From Sphingobium sp. SCG-1 (GTDB lineage Bacteria > Pseudomonadota > Alphaproteobacteria > Sphingomonadales > Sphingomonadaceae), in assembly GCF_002953135.1 (NCBI RefSeq), contig NZ_CP026372.1:3521501-3585500 (forward strand): a stretch of 64,000 bases of DNA, read 5' to 3'. The notes beneath the pieces were generated by a model that saw only the letters and a program-made list of their open reading frames with translations, had not been told where the DNA came from and did not search any database. The stretch's first letter is position 1; every line of letters begins with the position of its first letter. Positions 22,827-31,621 of this stretch are shown one piece after another. A program made the position numbers and the translations under genes.

Positions 22827-25325
22827 ATGAGTTTCTTTCCCGCCAATCGCGGCATGTCGATCACTGCCCTGCTCAAGGCGGGGCTTACCCATACGCCGGA
22901 ATATTACGTCAAAAGCAGCGACAGCGATTTCACTGCCGCCTTCCTGCGCGCACTCGACAAGAAGCCCGGCGTGCCAATCCTGCTAACCGGCGACTATCCG
23001 ACCAAGCTCACCGGAATTGACAAGATCACCGATCAGGACGTGCACCTGATCGGCACCGGCAACCTCGTGCAATCGCCGGGGTTTGCAGCGCTGACAGTCG
23101 AGCGCACCGCTGGAACGCCAATCGCGGTGAATACCGTCGACCTAAGTTCCGTCGTCGTCCTGAGCGACAGCGCCACGGATGTCTACGGCGATCGACTGAC
23201 CAAGATTCAGCCGCTTAATCCGGCGCACCTTCTCGGCATCAAGGCGGGCAACGTCTTCTCGCTGTTTTCGCAAGATTATTATCCGTGGTCGGAGCAGGCG
23301 TGGAGCGTGGGGAGCAAAGTGTTCCTTTCGAACCTGATCGAGGTACGCGGCCTGGGGCTTAATTACTCGGGCGGCAGCGCATTCGCTGACTACGATTTCG
23401 TGACTGGCCAAACGTCAGGCGCGACGATGGTAGTGCGTTCCAAATGGGGTGCCGCCAGTGGCGTCATCATCGGTACGGAAATCAGCGGCACGTTTTTAAA
23501 CGGCGAAAACCTGCTGGTCGGCGGATCGGTGAAGGCCGTAGCAGCCTCCACCGCCTACATCCTGACGAACGCCAAGCTTTACTATAATTTCGTCACCAGC
23601 CCAATGATCGCTAAGATGCCCGATGCGGCGTTCACGTGGGACGGCATCGGCGTGAAGGCGTTCGGCAATCCCGATGGCGTTCTTGGCGCTGCAGCACGTG
23701 TTCCTGCGGTCGACCTGTTCGGCGTCAAATCGCCCTTCATCCGCGCCACGGTCCATTCCGCCTACAGCCGGGCATTTCAGTCGAACAGCAGCTGGTGCGG
23801 CTATTTCGAGGTCGACGTGCTTTCCCTGCCCAACGATGCCGGAACGGAGAAAGCCTATGGCTACGGCGTCGAACTGATTGCCGCCGACACCAATTCCTAT
23901 GTCAAGGTTTTCGCCCGCAACTGCCGCCATCCGGAGACGACGAACACCTATCCGAACAGTGCTTTCGCGTTCTCGTCCGTGTGGAAGCGCGGCACGGTGC
24001 AGGGCGGCACCGTAACAGGCAAGGCGGTCAACACCTGGTCGGCGGCATTCGATACGCATGAAGGCTGTATCGACATGACCTTCACGGATATCGACGTGCA
24101 CTTCCCCTCGCATGGCAAGCGGGTAACTACTCAATCGGTCGGCTTACAAAACCGTGGCATCAACACGACCATCAAGAACTTCCGCATCAACGGCGCAGTG
24201 ATCGGAGTTTATGAGGCGAATAAAGGGCTGACCGCAGGTTTCGCTTCGGGAATCCAGCCGGTCACCAACTATCAAGACGGGCTGATTACGGGCTTCGGTC
24301 TTTATGGGCTGCTGGACGACAGCATCATTGGGGCCATCGGCCCGAAAGTCGTTCTCGACAATCTGCGATTCCGCAGTGACGGGCTTTTCACCGCATCGCC
24401 ATGGTCGAGCAACCAAATCTGCGTCTTCATCAGCTCCCCGGCGGAGTATGAATTGCACAACTGCAAGTTCCGTGATGCCCGTGACGCCATGATCCGCGTC
24501 GGCGCAGGGGCTAGTAAGGTGCTGATCGACGGCGGCGTGTTCGATCACCGGAACACACCTGCGGGCGTGACTTCGAGCAACATCAGGCTCGACAACGCGG
24601 GAACGCAGTTGACGATCGCGGGGAAACCCAAAATCCTGAGTGGGTCGGCTACACCGAACAGTCAGCCTCCGGCGCTGGTTCGCTATGCAGGCAGTGCGGG
24701 CGTTCCATCTATCACAATTCATGAAGACCCGATCGTTGTTGGCCGGACTGCGGCGATGCCGCTCATCAGCAATACGTCAACCGCGACCACTGCGACCCTG
24801 TCACCAAGCCGTGGCCGGAAGCTGAAGGCGAAGCTGACATTCAATCCGCCTAGCATCGCTGCCGGAGCGAGCCTGACGATTGCCATCGGCTATGCGCAGT
24901 TTATCGGATACATCAGCGCTGCCGGTACGATGACCGTGACCAGCGCCAGCGGACGGCCTCTGGAAGTAGGCGTGCCTATTGTCGGACCCGGCGTCCCGGC
25001 AGGTATCAGCATTTCGGCGCTGGGTAGCGGCACCGGGGGCGCAGGGACTTACACGGTCAGCCCCGCTCCCGGCGTGAACGTCGGCGCGTCCGGTGCGCAG
25101 ATCAACATGCAGGCGAACCCGAATATCGCGGGGTTATTGCTGTCGGAGGCTTCGGAATATCGAACCACGGCGCATTTTTCAGGCGACCTTGGCGGGCTGA
25201 CTATCGCGCAGGCGTGGGTATCCGCCGATGCGACGATCAGCGTGAGGTTCACCAATCCGACAGGCGCGGCGATCGATGCGGCACAAGGCGTGTTGACGGC
25301 CGATACGGAAAGAGTGGACTTCTGA
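22827..25325 (+). CDS. tailspike-type right-handed beta-helix protein
   Basis: An 832-residue protein. A 100-residue head domain precedes a long region of short beta-strands with stacked-turn character (VSGTF/LNG-type repeats; FRINGAVIGVYEANKG; VLDNLRF; LHNCKFRDARDAMIRVGAGA; VLIDGGVFDH), the pectate-lyase-like parallel beta-helix of depolymerising tailspikes. Near residues 690-760 is the Gly-rich ALGSGTGGAGTYTVSPA insert common in phage spikes. It should recognise and perhaps cut a capsular or O-antigen glycan. It lies at the end of the rightward lysis operon, separate from fibre gene H. Confidence 0.82.
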   Translation: MSFFPANRGMSITALLKAGLTHTPEYYVKSSDSDFTAAFLRALDKKPGVPILLTGDYPTKLTGIDKITDQDVHLIGTGNLVQSPGFAALTVERTAGTPIAVNTVDLSSVVVLSDSATDVYGDRLTKIQPLNPAHLLGIKAGNVFSLFSQDYYPWSEQAWSVGSKVFLSNLIEVRGLGLNYSGGSAFADYDFVTGQTSGATMVVRSKWGAASGVIIGTEISGTFLNGENLLVGGSVKAVAASTAYILTNAKLYYNFVTSPMIAKMPDAAFTWDGIGVKAFGNPDGVLGAAARVPAVDLFGVKSPFIRATVHSAYSRAFQSNSSWCGYFEVDVLSLPNDAGTEKAYGYGVELIAADTNSYVKVFARNCRHPETTNTYPNSAFAFSSVWKRGTVQGGTVTGKAVNTWSAAFDTHEGCIDMTFTDIDVHFPSHGKRVTTQSVGLQNRGINTTIKNFRINGAVIGVYEANKGLTAGFASGIQPVTNYQDGLITGFGLYGLLDDSIIGAIGPKVVLDNLRFRSDGLFTASPWSSNQICVFISSPAEYELHNCKFRDARDAMIRVGAGASKVLIDGGVFDHRNTPAGVTSSNIRLDNAGTQLTIAGKPKILSGSATPNSQPPALVRYAGSAGVPSITIHEDPIVVGRTAAMPLISNTSTATTATLSPSRGRKLKAKLTFNPPSIAAGASLTIAIGYAQFIGYISAAGTMTVTSASGRPLEVGVPIVGPGVPAGISISALGSGTGGAGTYTVSPAPGVNVGASGAQINMQANPNIAGLLLSEASEYRTTAHFSGDLGGLTIAQAWVSADATISVRFTNPTGAAIDAAQGVLTADTERVDF

Positions 25326-25440
25326 AGCCTCCTTTTTATTGCTAGACCTACGCATGGTGCACTAGAAGTTGTCGCATTCCAAGTCGCCCTGTAGATTAAG
25401 CTTAGGCCAAATTCAGCGGCGGATCCCCCTTTCCTATGAT

Positions 25441-27408
25441 CTATGCCGCCAACTTTTCGAATGCATCGCATATAGGCTTTGGACAGAACTGAGGCAGATT
25501 CTTTATTACATGCCGAACGGCTAAAGCAGGAAGTTTTCCTTTATCACTCCTCACATAACTCTTAAGCGTTGGAAAATGCAGAAGAAGCAAATCCTCGATC
25601 TCGTGACATTTCGTCCTGCAAAAGGCCTCGTCAACCTGTAGAGTAAATCCACCATGAAATTCAACCGGAACTCTACCCATGAGGCTTTCGGATGGGTACA
25701 TGAGCGAATTCTGTACGGCATCAGCAACCGACTGAAGATCGCCTAAATCAGCGGTACTGAGTCCCATGAAGGTGAGATCGATTCCTGGAAGTCGTTCATC
25801 CTTATGAAGCAATAATGCTCCAATGAGGAGTGGGTTCAACACAAGGTTCTCGATCCCGTAATGCCCTCCATGATCTAGTACAGCGACACGCTCTCCTCTA
25901 AGGTCATTCGATAAATCCCAATCAACTAAGCCCCAAACCGTTTGGCTACCGTTTTCATGAAATTTATTCACTAGCTCAACGACCTTTTGACACCCTCCGT
26001 TTGTTTCATGCCCAAGCCTATCTAAGATGCCTGTGCTCAAAAATGTTAGCGAGTGCGGCAAAAGGAGCTGCCCCTTCAATCGATCTAAAATTACTCCATA
26101 CAATTCCACGTCCGTGTTACTTTCAACGAAAATTTGTCTTTGGCCGGAGTATTCGATAGAAAGCGTCGGAACACCTACTGTTAGCCTATTCAGAGCATCT
26201 TGTTTCTTCACAGGCTTTGGTCGAATTTCGCCGTGCACGAGTTCGAAGATTGAGTCTTCTGGTGCCAACGCCACTGTTACAGGTGAATGGGTTGTCAAAA
26301 GACAGCATATACCAAGGCGATCAACTACTTCCGCTTGAATACCTGACAACCACCGTTGTAGCATCTCGGGATGCAGGGAGCTATCCATCTCATCCAACAA
26401 CAATACTTTCGGATAAACAAAATTGTGGCGCACAGGGTCGTAGTTCGCAATAGAAAGTGCAAAGCTACATAGAACTTGTTCGCCTGAAGAAAGTTGTTGA
26501 AAACTAAGAGGCGCGCGCGAACCGACGCGTCTCAGCATCCATTGGAGCTGGGACTGTGCATGCTCAGGAGGATCAGGTGGGATTACCTCGTAATTAAGAC
26601 CGAAAGACTGGATTACTCGGGTAATTTCTATCCAAGGTGGTGGCCCATACCGTTTAGCAAATTGGTCGGGTTCTAATGCCAAATTCGTGCCATTCCTTCG
26701 ATCGCGTGCGGCTTGGATGTCATTCCGGAACTCAGCGTCCATGTAACTCATCAGCAAGTTGGATATATTCAACTCAAAAACGCGTTCAGTCTCCAGTTCT
26801 ACAAATCCAGGACTATCCCAGATGTTCGGATCGTAAGGATCCAAACCCCTTGCAATGCATTCCTTAAGCTTTGCGAAGAACGTTATCGAGTGATGATCCC
26901 AACTTTGCGGGTCATAGTTATCTGTAAAAAATGTCGTGTCGAACTCGTCAAATACCGCCTTTGCTTTTTCAAATCGCTCACTCTTATCATTAATTGCATA
27001 ATCCTCGACAAAAGCAGCAAATCCACGTCTCCACACGCTGTTTTCACGATTCTGTAAGTCATTGAGATGAACGCCAACAGCATCTGCAAGCCGATTAGAA
27101 TAACTATAAAAAAGCGCCTCATGCGTTGACTTTAACTGCCGAGAAACAGAACCCGGATCTGGTAAATTCCCAAACCGTGTTGCTGCGGGCGCCATCGAGT
27201 GGCCGACCGGCCTTTCTCGACTTAGAAGAACGATTTGATCCGAACTGACATATCCATCCACATCAGTTGCCACATCTCCGCCAGCTATGGCAGCAAGTAA
27301 CTGCGATTTTCCAACTCCATTTGGGCCAACCAAGATGCTGAGAGGGGCTAATGTCGTAGGTTCGAACGAAGTCACGATTCCGCAGGGATTACGATTGGTG
27401 ATTATCAT
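25441..27408 (-). CDS. AAA/ABC-type ATPase with C-terminal TOPRIM-like (DUF4435/OLD) nuclease domain; PARIS-like defence candidate
   Basis: 655 residues from ATG 27408, which follows AGGGAA. The ATPase part has Walker A GPNGVGKS (28-35), an LSSGEQ signature, Walker B VLLLDEMDSSLHP near 333 and an H-loop TTHSP. The C-terminal part has IFVESNTDVELY near 420, GLVDWD near 494 and GIENLVLNP near 518, matching the VEG-TD / vDxD / iENyLL pattern of DUF4435. The joining of these two parts is the architecture of fused AriA-AriB (PARIS) proteins, close kin of OLD nucleases. P2-like phages are known carriers of such genes. Lower GC than the phage and opposite to the tailspike, hence cargo. Confidence 0.75.
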   Translation of the reverse strand: MIITNRNPCGIVTSFEPTTLAPLSILVGPNGVGKSQLLAAIAGGDVATDVDGYVSSDQIVLLSRERPVGHSMAPAATRFGNLPDPGSVSRQLKSTHEALFYSYSNRLADAVGVHLNDLQNRENSVWRRGFAAFVEDYAINDKSERFEKAKAVFDEFDTTFFTDNYDPQSWDHHSITFFAKLKECIARGLDPYDPNIWDSPGFVELETERVFELNISNLLMSYMDAEFRNDIQAARDRRNGTNLALEPDQFAKRYGPPPWIEITRVIQSFGLNYEVIPPDPPEHAQSQLQWMLRRVGSRAPLSFQQLSSGEQVLCSFALSIANYDPVRHNFVYPKVLLLDEMDSSLHPEMLQRWLSGIQAEVVDRLGICCLLTTHSPVTVALAPEDSIFELVHGEIRPKPVKKQDALNRLTVGVPTLSIEYSGQRQIFVESNTDVELYGVILDRLKGQLLLPHSLTFLSTGILDRLGHETNGGCQKVVELVNKFHENGSQTVWGLVDWDLSNDLRGERVAVLDHGGHYGIENLVLNPLLIGALLLHKDERLPGIDLTFMGLSTADLGDLQSVADAVQNSLMYPSESLMGRVPVEFHGGFTLQVDEAFCRTKCHEIEDLLLLHFPTLKSYVRSDKGKLPALAVRHVIKNLPQFCPKPICDAFEKLAA

Positions 27409-27500
27409 GGTGTTCCCTGCTAGCTTGTACATACTTTATACGTCGCGCTGCTGCTGCCAGAATGGCGCTCAACATGGAGCTACTTAGGATCTCCGATCAC

Positions 27501-28577
27501 TCAGGCGGTTAACGGGTGCCGAAAGGCTTCAAGCTCCACCTCTAGCAGGCTTTTCTGGTGGCGTGGCATTATCGTCATCATTCTAATCGGAATATCCATT
27601 CCTAAGTCGAAGGTCGCGTACAGACTAAGCCCCGGCCCTCTTAAAATAGTGCGGTCCATGTTCTCCGACTGCAGTTTCATATTCAACGCCGCGAAACATT
27701 GGAGTCTGTAAATGCCAGACTGAGTGTGGAGGCCCAACATGGCCACTCCGAAGTGCCCTTTATCAGGCAGTATTGCTTCCAACGTCGCCGCTGCGCAAGC
27801 AATCCAAGCCTTGTCACGTAAACGAAGGTCAGCGCCGATATGAGAGTGATCTTTGGCCGCTTCATGGCTCTTCATTCCATCCATGACACGCATCACCATC
27901 TCGAATGTGAATGGCATATCATATTGACGTCGATGCTGGAACGACACCTTACTTTTAACGTCCTGTGCCGCGTTAAACAGGCAAGCGTTGGTATAAGCGT
28001 TTAGGCTCTGGCTAGTCTCATGGTCAGAAGTTTTCCTTCCTTCGGCCCGCAACCGACCCAACAAGCGGAGCAAGTCGCGCGGACTGGCTCCTATCTCGGC
28101 AAGTTGCCTCACGATGCCGCCGGTGAGTGTAGCGCACGCGGCCAGCTTTCTATGCTGAAGCGCATTCACTTGGTCGGCGTGATACTCACACCAGACATCT
28201 TCGCCATCGACGATGGAGAGTCCGACGATATGGTCAACGTCATCGAACATAAAACTATAGCTTTCCGAAAAGGAGCAACCCGTAAGTGGCTGACCAAGCT
28301 GCCATCGCCTGAGCCATCCTTTCATTTGACGTAAATTACCGTCACGCTTGTGTTCAAAGGATTTGCCGCCGGCTTTCATATACATCAAGATCGCGCAGCG
28401 GTTTGCAACCCATACAACGTCCGCAGGCTCTAGGCTGCCGTTATACCTATCAGGGCAGAACAGCGCAGCGGCTCCAAGCAAGTGCGAAGAAAACGCGTGT
28501 ACGATTTCCTCTTGTAGGGAGTCGAAATGAGGCTTAAAGTCGCGCTTTCCGCCGCTTCGGCTATCATATTTACTCAA
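27501..28577 (-). CDS. unknown cargo protein, partner of the AAA/TOPRIM gene (358 aa)
   Basis: No domain is recognised. Soluble, mixed alpha/beta, with a Cys/His/Trp-rich middle (WCEYHADQVNALQHRKLAAC, about 125-150) and an RLLGRLRAEGRKTSDHETSQ stretch near 185. The C-terminus (LLEVELEAFRHPLTA) closes with an acidic helix. It is transcribed with the ATPase, whose start is 93 nt further on. No typical toxin, nuclease or protease motif can be pointed to. Confidence 0.7.
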   Translation of the reverse strand: MSKYDSRSGGKRDFKPHFDSLQEEIVHAFSSHLLGAAALFCPDRYNGSLEPADVVWVANRCAILMYMKAGGKSFEHKRDGNLRQMKGWLRRWQLGQPLTGCSFSESYSFMFDDVDHIVGLSIVDGEDVWCEYHADQVNALQHRKLAACATLTGGIVRQLAEIGASPRDLLRLLGRLRAEGRKTSDHETSQSLNAYTNACLFNAAQDVKSKVSFQHRRQYDMPFTFEMVMRVMDGMKSHEAAKDHSHIGADLRLRDKAWIACAAATLEAILPDKGHFGVAMLGLHTQSGIYRLQCFAALNMKLQSENMDRTILRGPGLSLYATFDLGMDIPIRMMTIMPRHQKSLLEVELEAFRHPLTA

Positions 28578-28792
28578 ATAATTTTCCTTATTGGTACAGA
28601 TTCTAGCGACAATTTACATGCGTCGTTGGTGTTTACTTAGAGCCGGTCAGGTTTTCGCTCCACTGGCGCTATTCAGCTTGCGCGAGCACATCCTTCGAGA
28701 TCCATAGCGCAATAGCAGCCACTTTGGACGTCCTGTGTCCAGTCTCCTTATTCATCTGGACGTATAAGAGACATATTGCACAAGCGAAGCGG
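28578..28792. other. intergenic stretch upstream of the AAA cassette
   Basis: AT-rich near the gene (AATAATTTTCCTTATTGGTACA), so it probably holds the leftward cassette promoter. An inverted repeat GTCCAG (28737-28742) / CTGGAC (28756-28761) lies close to the end of tail gene S; it may be a weak terminator for the S-side genes. Confidence 0.4.
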
Positions 28793-29458
28793 TCAGCGGA
28801 TGAGATGCATAATCACCGCATCAAGGAGCCTCTGGCGATCTTCAGCGCTCAGCCCGAGCAGCTCTCGCATGGGATAGCGAACTTCCTTGCTATTCACGGA
28901 CGGCCGATCCGAGAGGCCTTCCTGATGAATCTCCGCCACCGCCGCGACTCGGCCAGCAAAGCCCGCCCAAGCTTCGGCGCCGCTTGCTCCAGAGCGTAAG
29001 AACACAGCGCCCTGCAGACGCCGAAACATCGCGCGCTGGCGGATCGTGGATCGGCGGCGCAGCTTGCCCGCCGACTTGTTCTGATCCTCGGCCCGCACTC
29101 CTAGCCAATGGGTGATCTTGTCCCAGAAGAAGCTGCGCATGCCGCCCGCCTCTATGTCGTAGCCGGTGAGCAACGGGCCTTCGCGCACCCAGCTCTTCAT
29201 GAACACCGCGCGTGGCGCGCCACCGCTTGGGTACAAGAATCGCACGGCGTACGGCCCTTCCGATTGAGGCTGTCGCTTTTTGCGCGGCACGAAGGACGAA
29301 CCATCCGGGTTCTTCTGCGCGGCAATGCGCGCCGATTGTTCGCGCCGGATATCGCGCGCGACCTTCCGCAGGAGCGTGCGCCGGCCACTGCTGTCGAGAC
29401 CTTTGAGGACGCCGCCGACGAAGCCTTCCAGCTCGGCAAGCTCGCCCGCGCCGGTCAT
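28793..29458 (-). CDS. S: tail completion protein gpS
   Basis: P2 gpS/virion morphogenesis family: LLRKVARDIRREQSARIAAQ, then KNPDGSSFVPRKK, the family's hallmark. It caps the tail for head joining. Its C-terminus (about 160-221) is longer than in P2 S (150 aa) and holds VRYPMRELLGLS. Overlaps R by ATGA; last of the leftward head-to-tail operon. Confidence 0.9.
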   Translation of the reverse strand: MTGAGELAELEGFVGGVLKGLDSSGRRTLLRKVARDIRREQSARIAAQKNPDGSSFVPRKKRQPQSEGPYAVRFLYPSGGAPRAVFMKSWVREGPLLTGYDIEAGGMRSFFWDKITHWLGVRAEDQNKSAGKLRRRSTIRQRAMFRRLQGAVFLRSGASGAEAWAGFAGRVAAVAEIHQEGLSDRPSVNSKEVRYPMRELLGLSAEDRQRLLDAVIMHLIR

Positions 29459-29961
29459 GGCGTGGCGTCGGGATAGCCGACCAGCAATGCTCCATCGGCG
29501 TAGATGCGCTTCAGCAAGGTGATGGGATCAACACCATCCAGCGGTTCGGTGCCGGTGATGGGCAGCTCGTCCCGGATCGTCATGTCATAGCCGGTGCCGT
29601 CCTCGCGCGGCTGCACGTCCACGGCCTCGGTCAGATCAATCTGCAATTCGATATCCACCATGCCGTTATCCAGCGCATCGACCACAAAGTTGATCGCCTG
29701 TGCACCGGTATCGTGGTTGAGCAGCAATTCGGGCTGATTAACGCGCAGCCACAGTAGAACGGGCAAGAACAGGCTTTCGGGTGCCTGGGCATAGTCGAAG
29801 ACGGTCATCACAAGCCGGTACCGATATTCCCAGCCAAGGTTCGGGCCGTGGCGCATCGCAAGCTTGCCGTTGGCGGCATGGATCGTGAGCAGCTCCGGCG
29901 ATCGAGCGATTTCGGGAAGCGCCGCCGTCACGAACGCCCGCAGGCTATCGAGCTTCTTCAT
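29455..29961 (-). CDS. R: tail completion protein gpR
   Basis: P2 gpR family: MKKLDSLRAFVTAALPEI, LRHGPNLGW-type AMRHGPNLGWEYRYRLVMTV and VLLWLRVNQPELLLN. ATG 29961 is preferred over an upstream TTG because it matches the family start and follows the X stop by 4 nt. Length 168 against 155 in P2. Confidence 0.93.
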   Translation of the reverse strand: MKKLDSLRAFVTAALPEIARSPELLTIHAANGKLAMRHGPNLGWEYRYRLVMTVFDYAQAPESLFLPVLLWLRVNQPELLLNHDTGAQAINFVVDALDNGMVDIELQIDLTEAVDVQPREDGTGYDMTIRDELPITGTEPLDGVDPITLLKRIYADGALLVGYPDATP

Positions 29962-29965
29962 TGCA

Positions 29966-30190
29966 TCAATCCCAGAGTTGTACAATCTTTCGTTCCTGCA
30001 CCGGCGCGGTCGTCAGGCGCGGCAGCACGACTTCTCTGCCTTCAGGCAACACGGCCCCGACGCCTGCAATGTCGCGATTGAGTTCAAGCACCTGTTCGAC
30101 GGTGCCCGAGCCAGCGCCGAGAATACGCCAGGCGAGCGCATCGAGCGTTTCGCCCTGATGCACGTTCGCCGTCATCGTGTCGGATGCCAT
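29966..30190 (-). CDS. X: tail protein gpX (LysM-like)
   Basis: VHQGETLDALAWRILG, then LELNRDIAGVGAVLPEG and VVLPRL are the P2 X/LysM-type signature. 74 aa against 67 in P2. Overlaps L as TGATG. Confidence 0.93.
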   Translation of the reverse strand: MASDTMTANVHQGETLDALAWRILGAGSGTVEQVLELNRDIAGVGAVLPEGREVVLPRLTTAPVQERKIVQLWD

Positions 30191-30666
30191 CAGATCAGCT
30201 CGACCGCCGTGCGGTTCACGCCGCGAATGTCGCGAATGGCATGGATGGCGTTGCGGCGATGATCGTCAGGCGTCTCGGCCTGCGTCTCGGCGCGGGCCTT
30301 GCCATCGGCGGCGGCCGTCACGTCGCGGTGCGTTTCGATCAGATCGGCAGCGGCATAGGCAAACACCGCCCGCTGCCACAGATGAAGGTTGCGCTTCGTG
30401 CCGCCGATCGCAGGCGATGGCACGTCGGCGAGCGACGCATAGCCCAGCACGTCCTGAAAGGTGCGCCATGTGGCAAGTTCGCCGTCAACTGTGATGACCG
30501 CGCCGAGCAAGGCTTGCCGAATGCGGGCGTCCACAATCGCCTGCCCCCCGACCCGCATAGAATCGCGGAACACGTTGATGTCGATGTCGGGCCAGAACGG
30601 GCCGCATGCGATCTCTGCCCCTGCAGGCGAGGCGGGCGGCGGAGGCGACGATACGAAGCCGGTCAT
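30190..30666 (-). CDS. L: head completion/stabilisation protein gpL
   Basis: P2 gpL family: CGPFWPDIDINVFRDSMRVG, ELATWRTFQDVLGYASL and RAVFAYAAADLIETHRDVTA. It closes the packaged head at the connector. A proline-rich N-terminus (SSPPPPASPAGAE) is as in other members. Confidence 0.93.
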   Translation of the reverse strand: MTGFVSSPPPPASPAGAEIACGPFWPDIDINVFRDSMRVGGQAIVDARIRQALLGAVITVDGELATWRTFQDVLGYASLADVPSPAIGGTKRNLHLWQRAVFAYAAADLIETHRDVTAAADGKARAETQAETPDDHRRNAIHAIRDIRGVNRTAVELI

Positions 30667-30768
30667 GGCAGGATCCTCAGAATGAAGTGGGGGGTGGGGA
30701 TCAGGGCAATGGACTGACGAAAGTTGAGGTTCGTTCCCTTCACCGCCCCCCGGCGCCGGTGGGCGAGC

Positions 30769-31536
30769 TTATGAAGCGTGGTCGGCAGCATCTTCCGGCG
30801 GCGCTTTGTTCAGCAGAGCCGTCAGTTTTTCGATGTCCTTTTTGACGCCAACCTTGGAATCGAGGGAAAGCGCACGCTGGAAATGGGCGAGTGCCTGCCT
30901 GCGGGCAGCAGTGGGACCGCCTGCGGGTCCGTCACCCTTTTCCTCGGCCGCAGTGGCCACGCGCAGAAGCTGCAGCGCGATGGCCTTGTTGAGCTTAGCC
31001 CGCACCTGGTCGGGCATGTCATAGCCCTCGGTAAGGCCGAGAGCGCGTTGCAGGACATCAAGCGGGAAATCGGTGTCGATCCGGAACGCGGCGAACGCGC
31101 CTTCCGCCACTTCTTCGGCGATCATCGTGGCGGCGGTGCGCTTGAAACGATCGGGCAGCGTCAGGCGATAGCGCAGGACGTGTTCGGCGAGCAGCAACGC
31201 ATAGTCCCATGCGCCGATGTCGAAGTTCCAGATCATCATCGTGACAAGGATTTCGTCCTGCACCGCCTTGCCGGTCGCATCGGCGGCGTGGAGCGCGCCC
31301 GCGACGTGATCGGCATAGCTGGCGACCATCGCGCGCTTCGCCTCGATCTTCAGTTCCTGTGACTGAATGTCGGAGAGTTGGCGCATATCGTTGCCGAGCT
31401 GTTGCATTATCAACTCATATTCGGTGGCTTCCGCCCCCGTTTCCGGGCGCGGAGCTGCGATGCCTTCGCTATCCGACTTCTCGGCGGCAAGGCGGGCCAA
31501 TGTTTCGATGCGGTGGCGGGCAGCGGGACTTAGCAT
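30769..31536 (-). CDS. M: terminase endonuclease subunit gpM
   Basis: P2 gpM family: SPAARHRIETLARLAAEK, then IMQQLGNDMRQLSDIQS and MMIWNFDIGAWDYALLLAEH VL, the family signature. It cuts concatemers at cos together with P. Length 255 against 247. A Glu/Ala-rich linker precedes the terminal VKKDIEKLTALLNKAPPEDA. Confidence 0.93.
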   Translation of the reverse strand: MLSPAARHRIETLARLAAEKSDSEGIAAPRPETGAEATEYELIMQQLGNDMRQLSDIQSQELKIEAKRAMVASYADHVAGALHAADATGKAVQDEILVTMMIWNFDIGAWDYALLLAEHVLRYRLTLPDRFKRTAATMIAEEVAEGAFAAFRIDTDFPLDVLQRALGLTEGYDMPDQVRAKLNKAIALQLLRVATAAEEKGDGPAGGPTAARRQALAHFQRALSLDSKVGVKKDIEKLTALLNKAPPEDAADHAS

Positions 31537-31570
31537 GCGGATGTCCTTGTGAGGCTATGGAAACGAATGA

Positions 31571-31606
31571 GGCCAGCAGGAGACGCGGTTTCGCTCGCTG
31601 CTGGCC
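31571..31606 (-). terminator. GC-rich hairpin between capsid gene N and terminase gene M
   Basis: GGCCAGCAG (31571-31579) and CTGCTGGCC (31598-31606) form a perfect 9-bp stem. As with the hairpin after FII, there is no T-run, so it probably attenuates or protects the abundant upstream message rather than ends it. M lies just downstream on the same strand. Confidence 0.55.
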
Positions 31607-31621
31607 CCCTCCCCCCGGACC

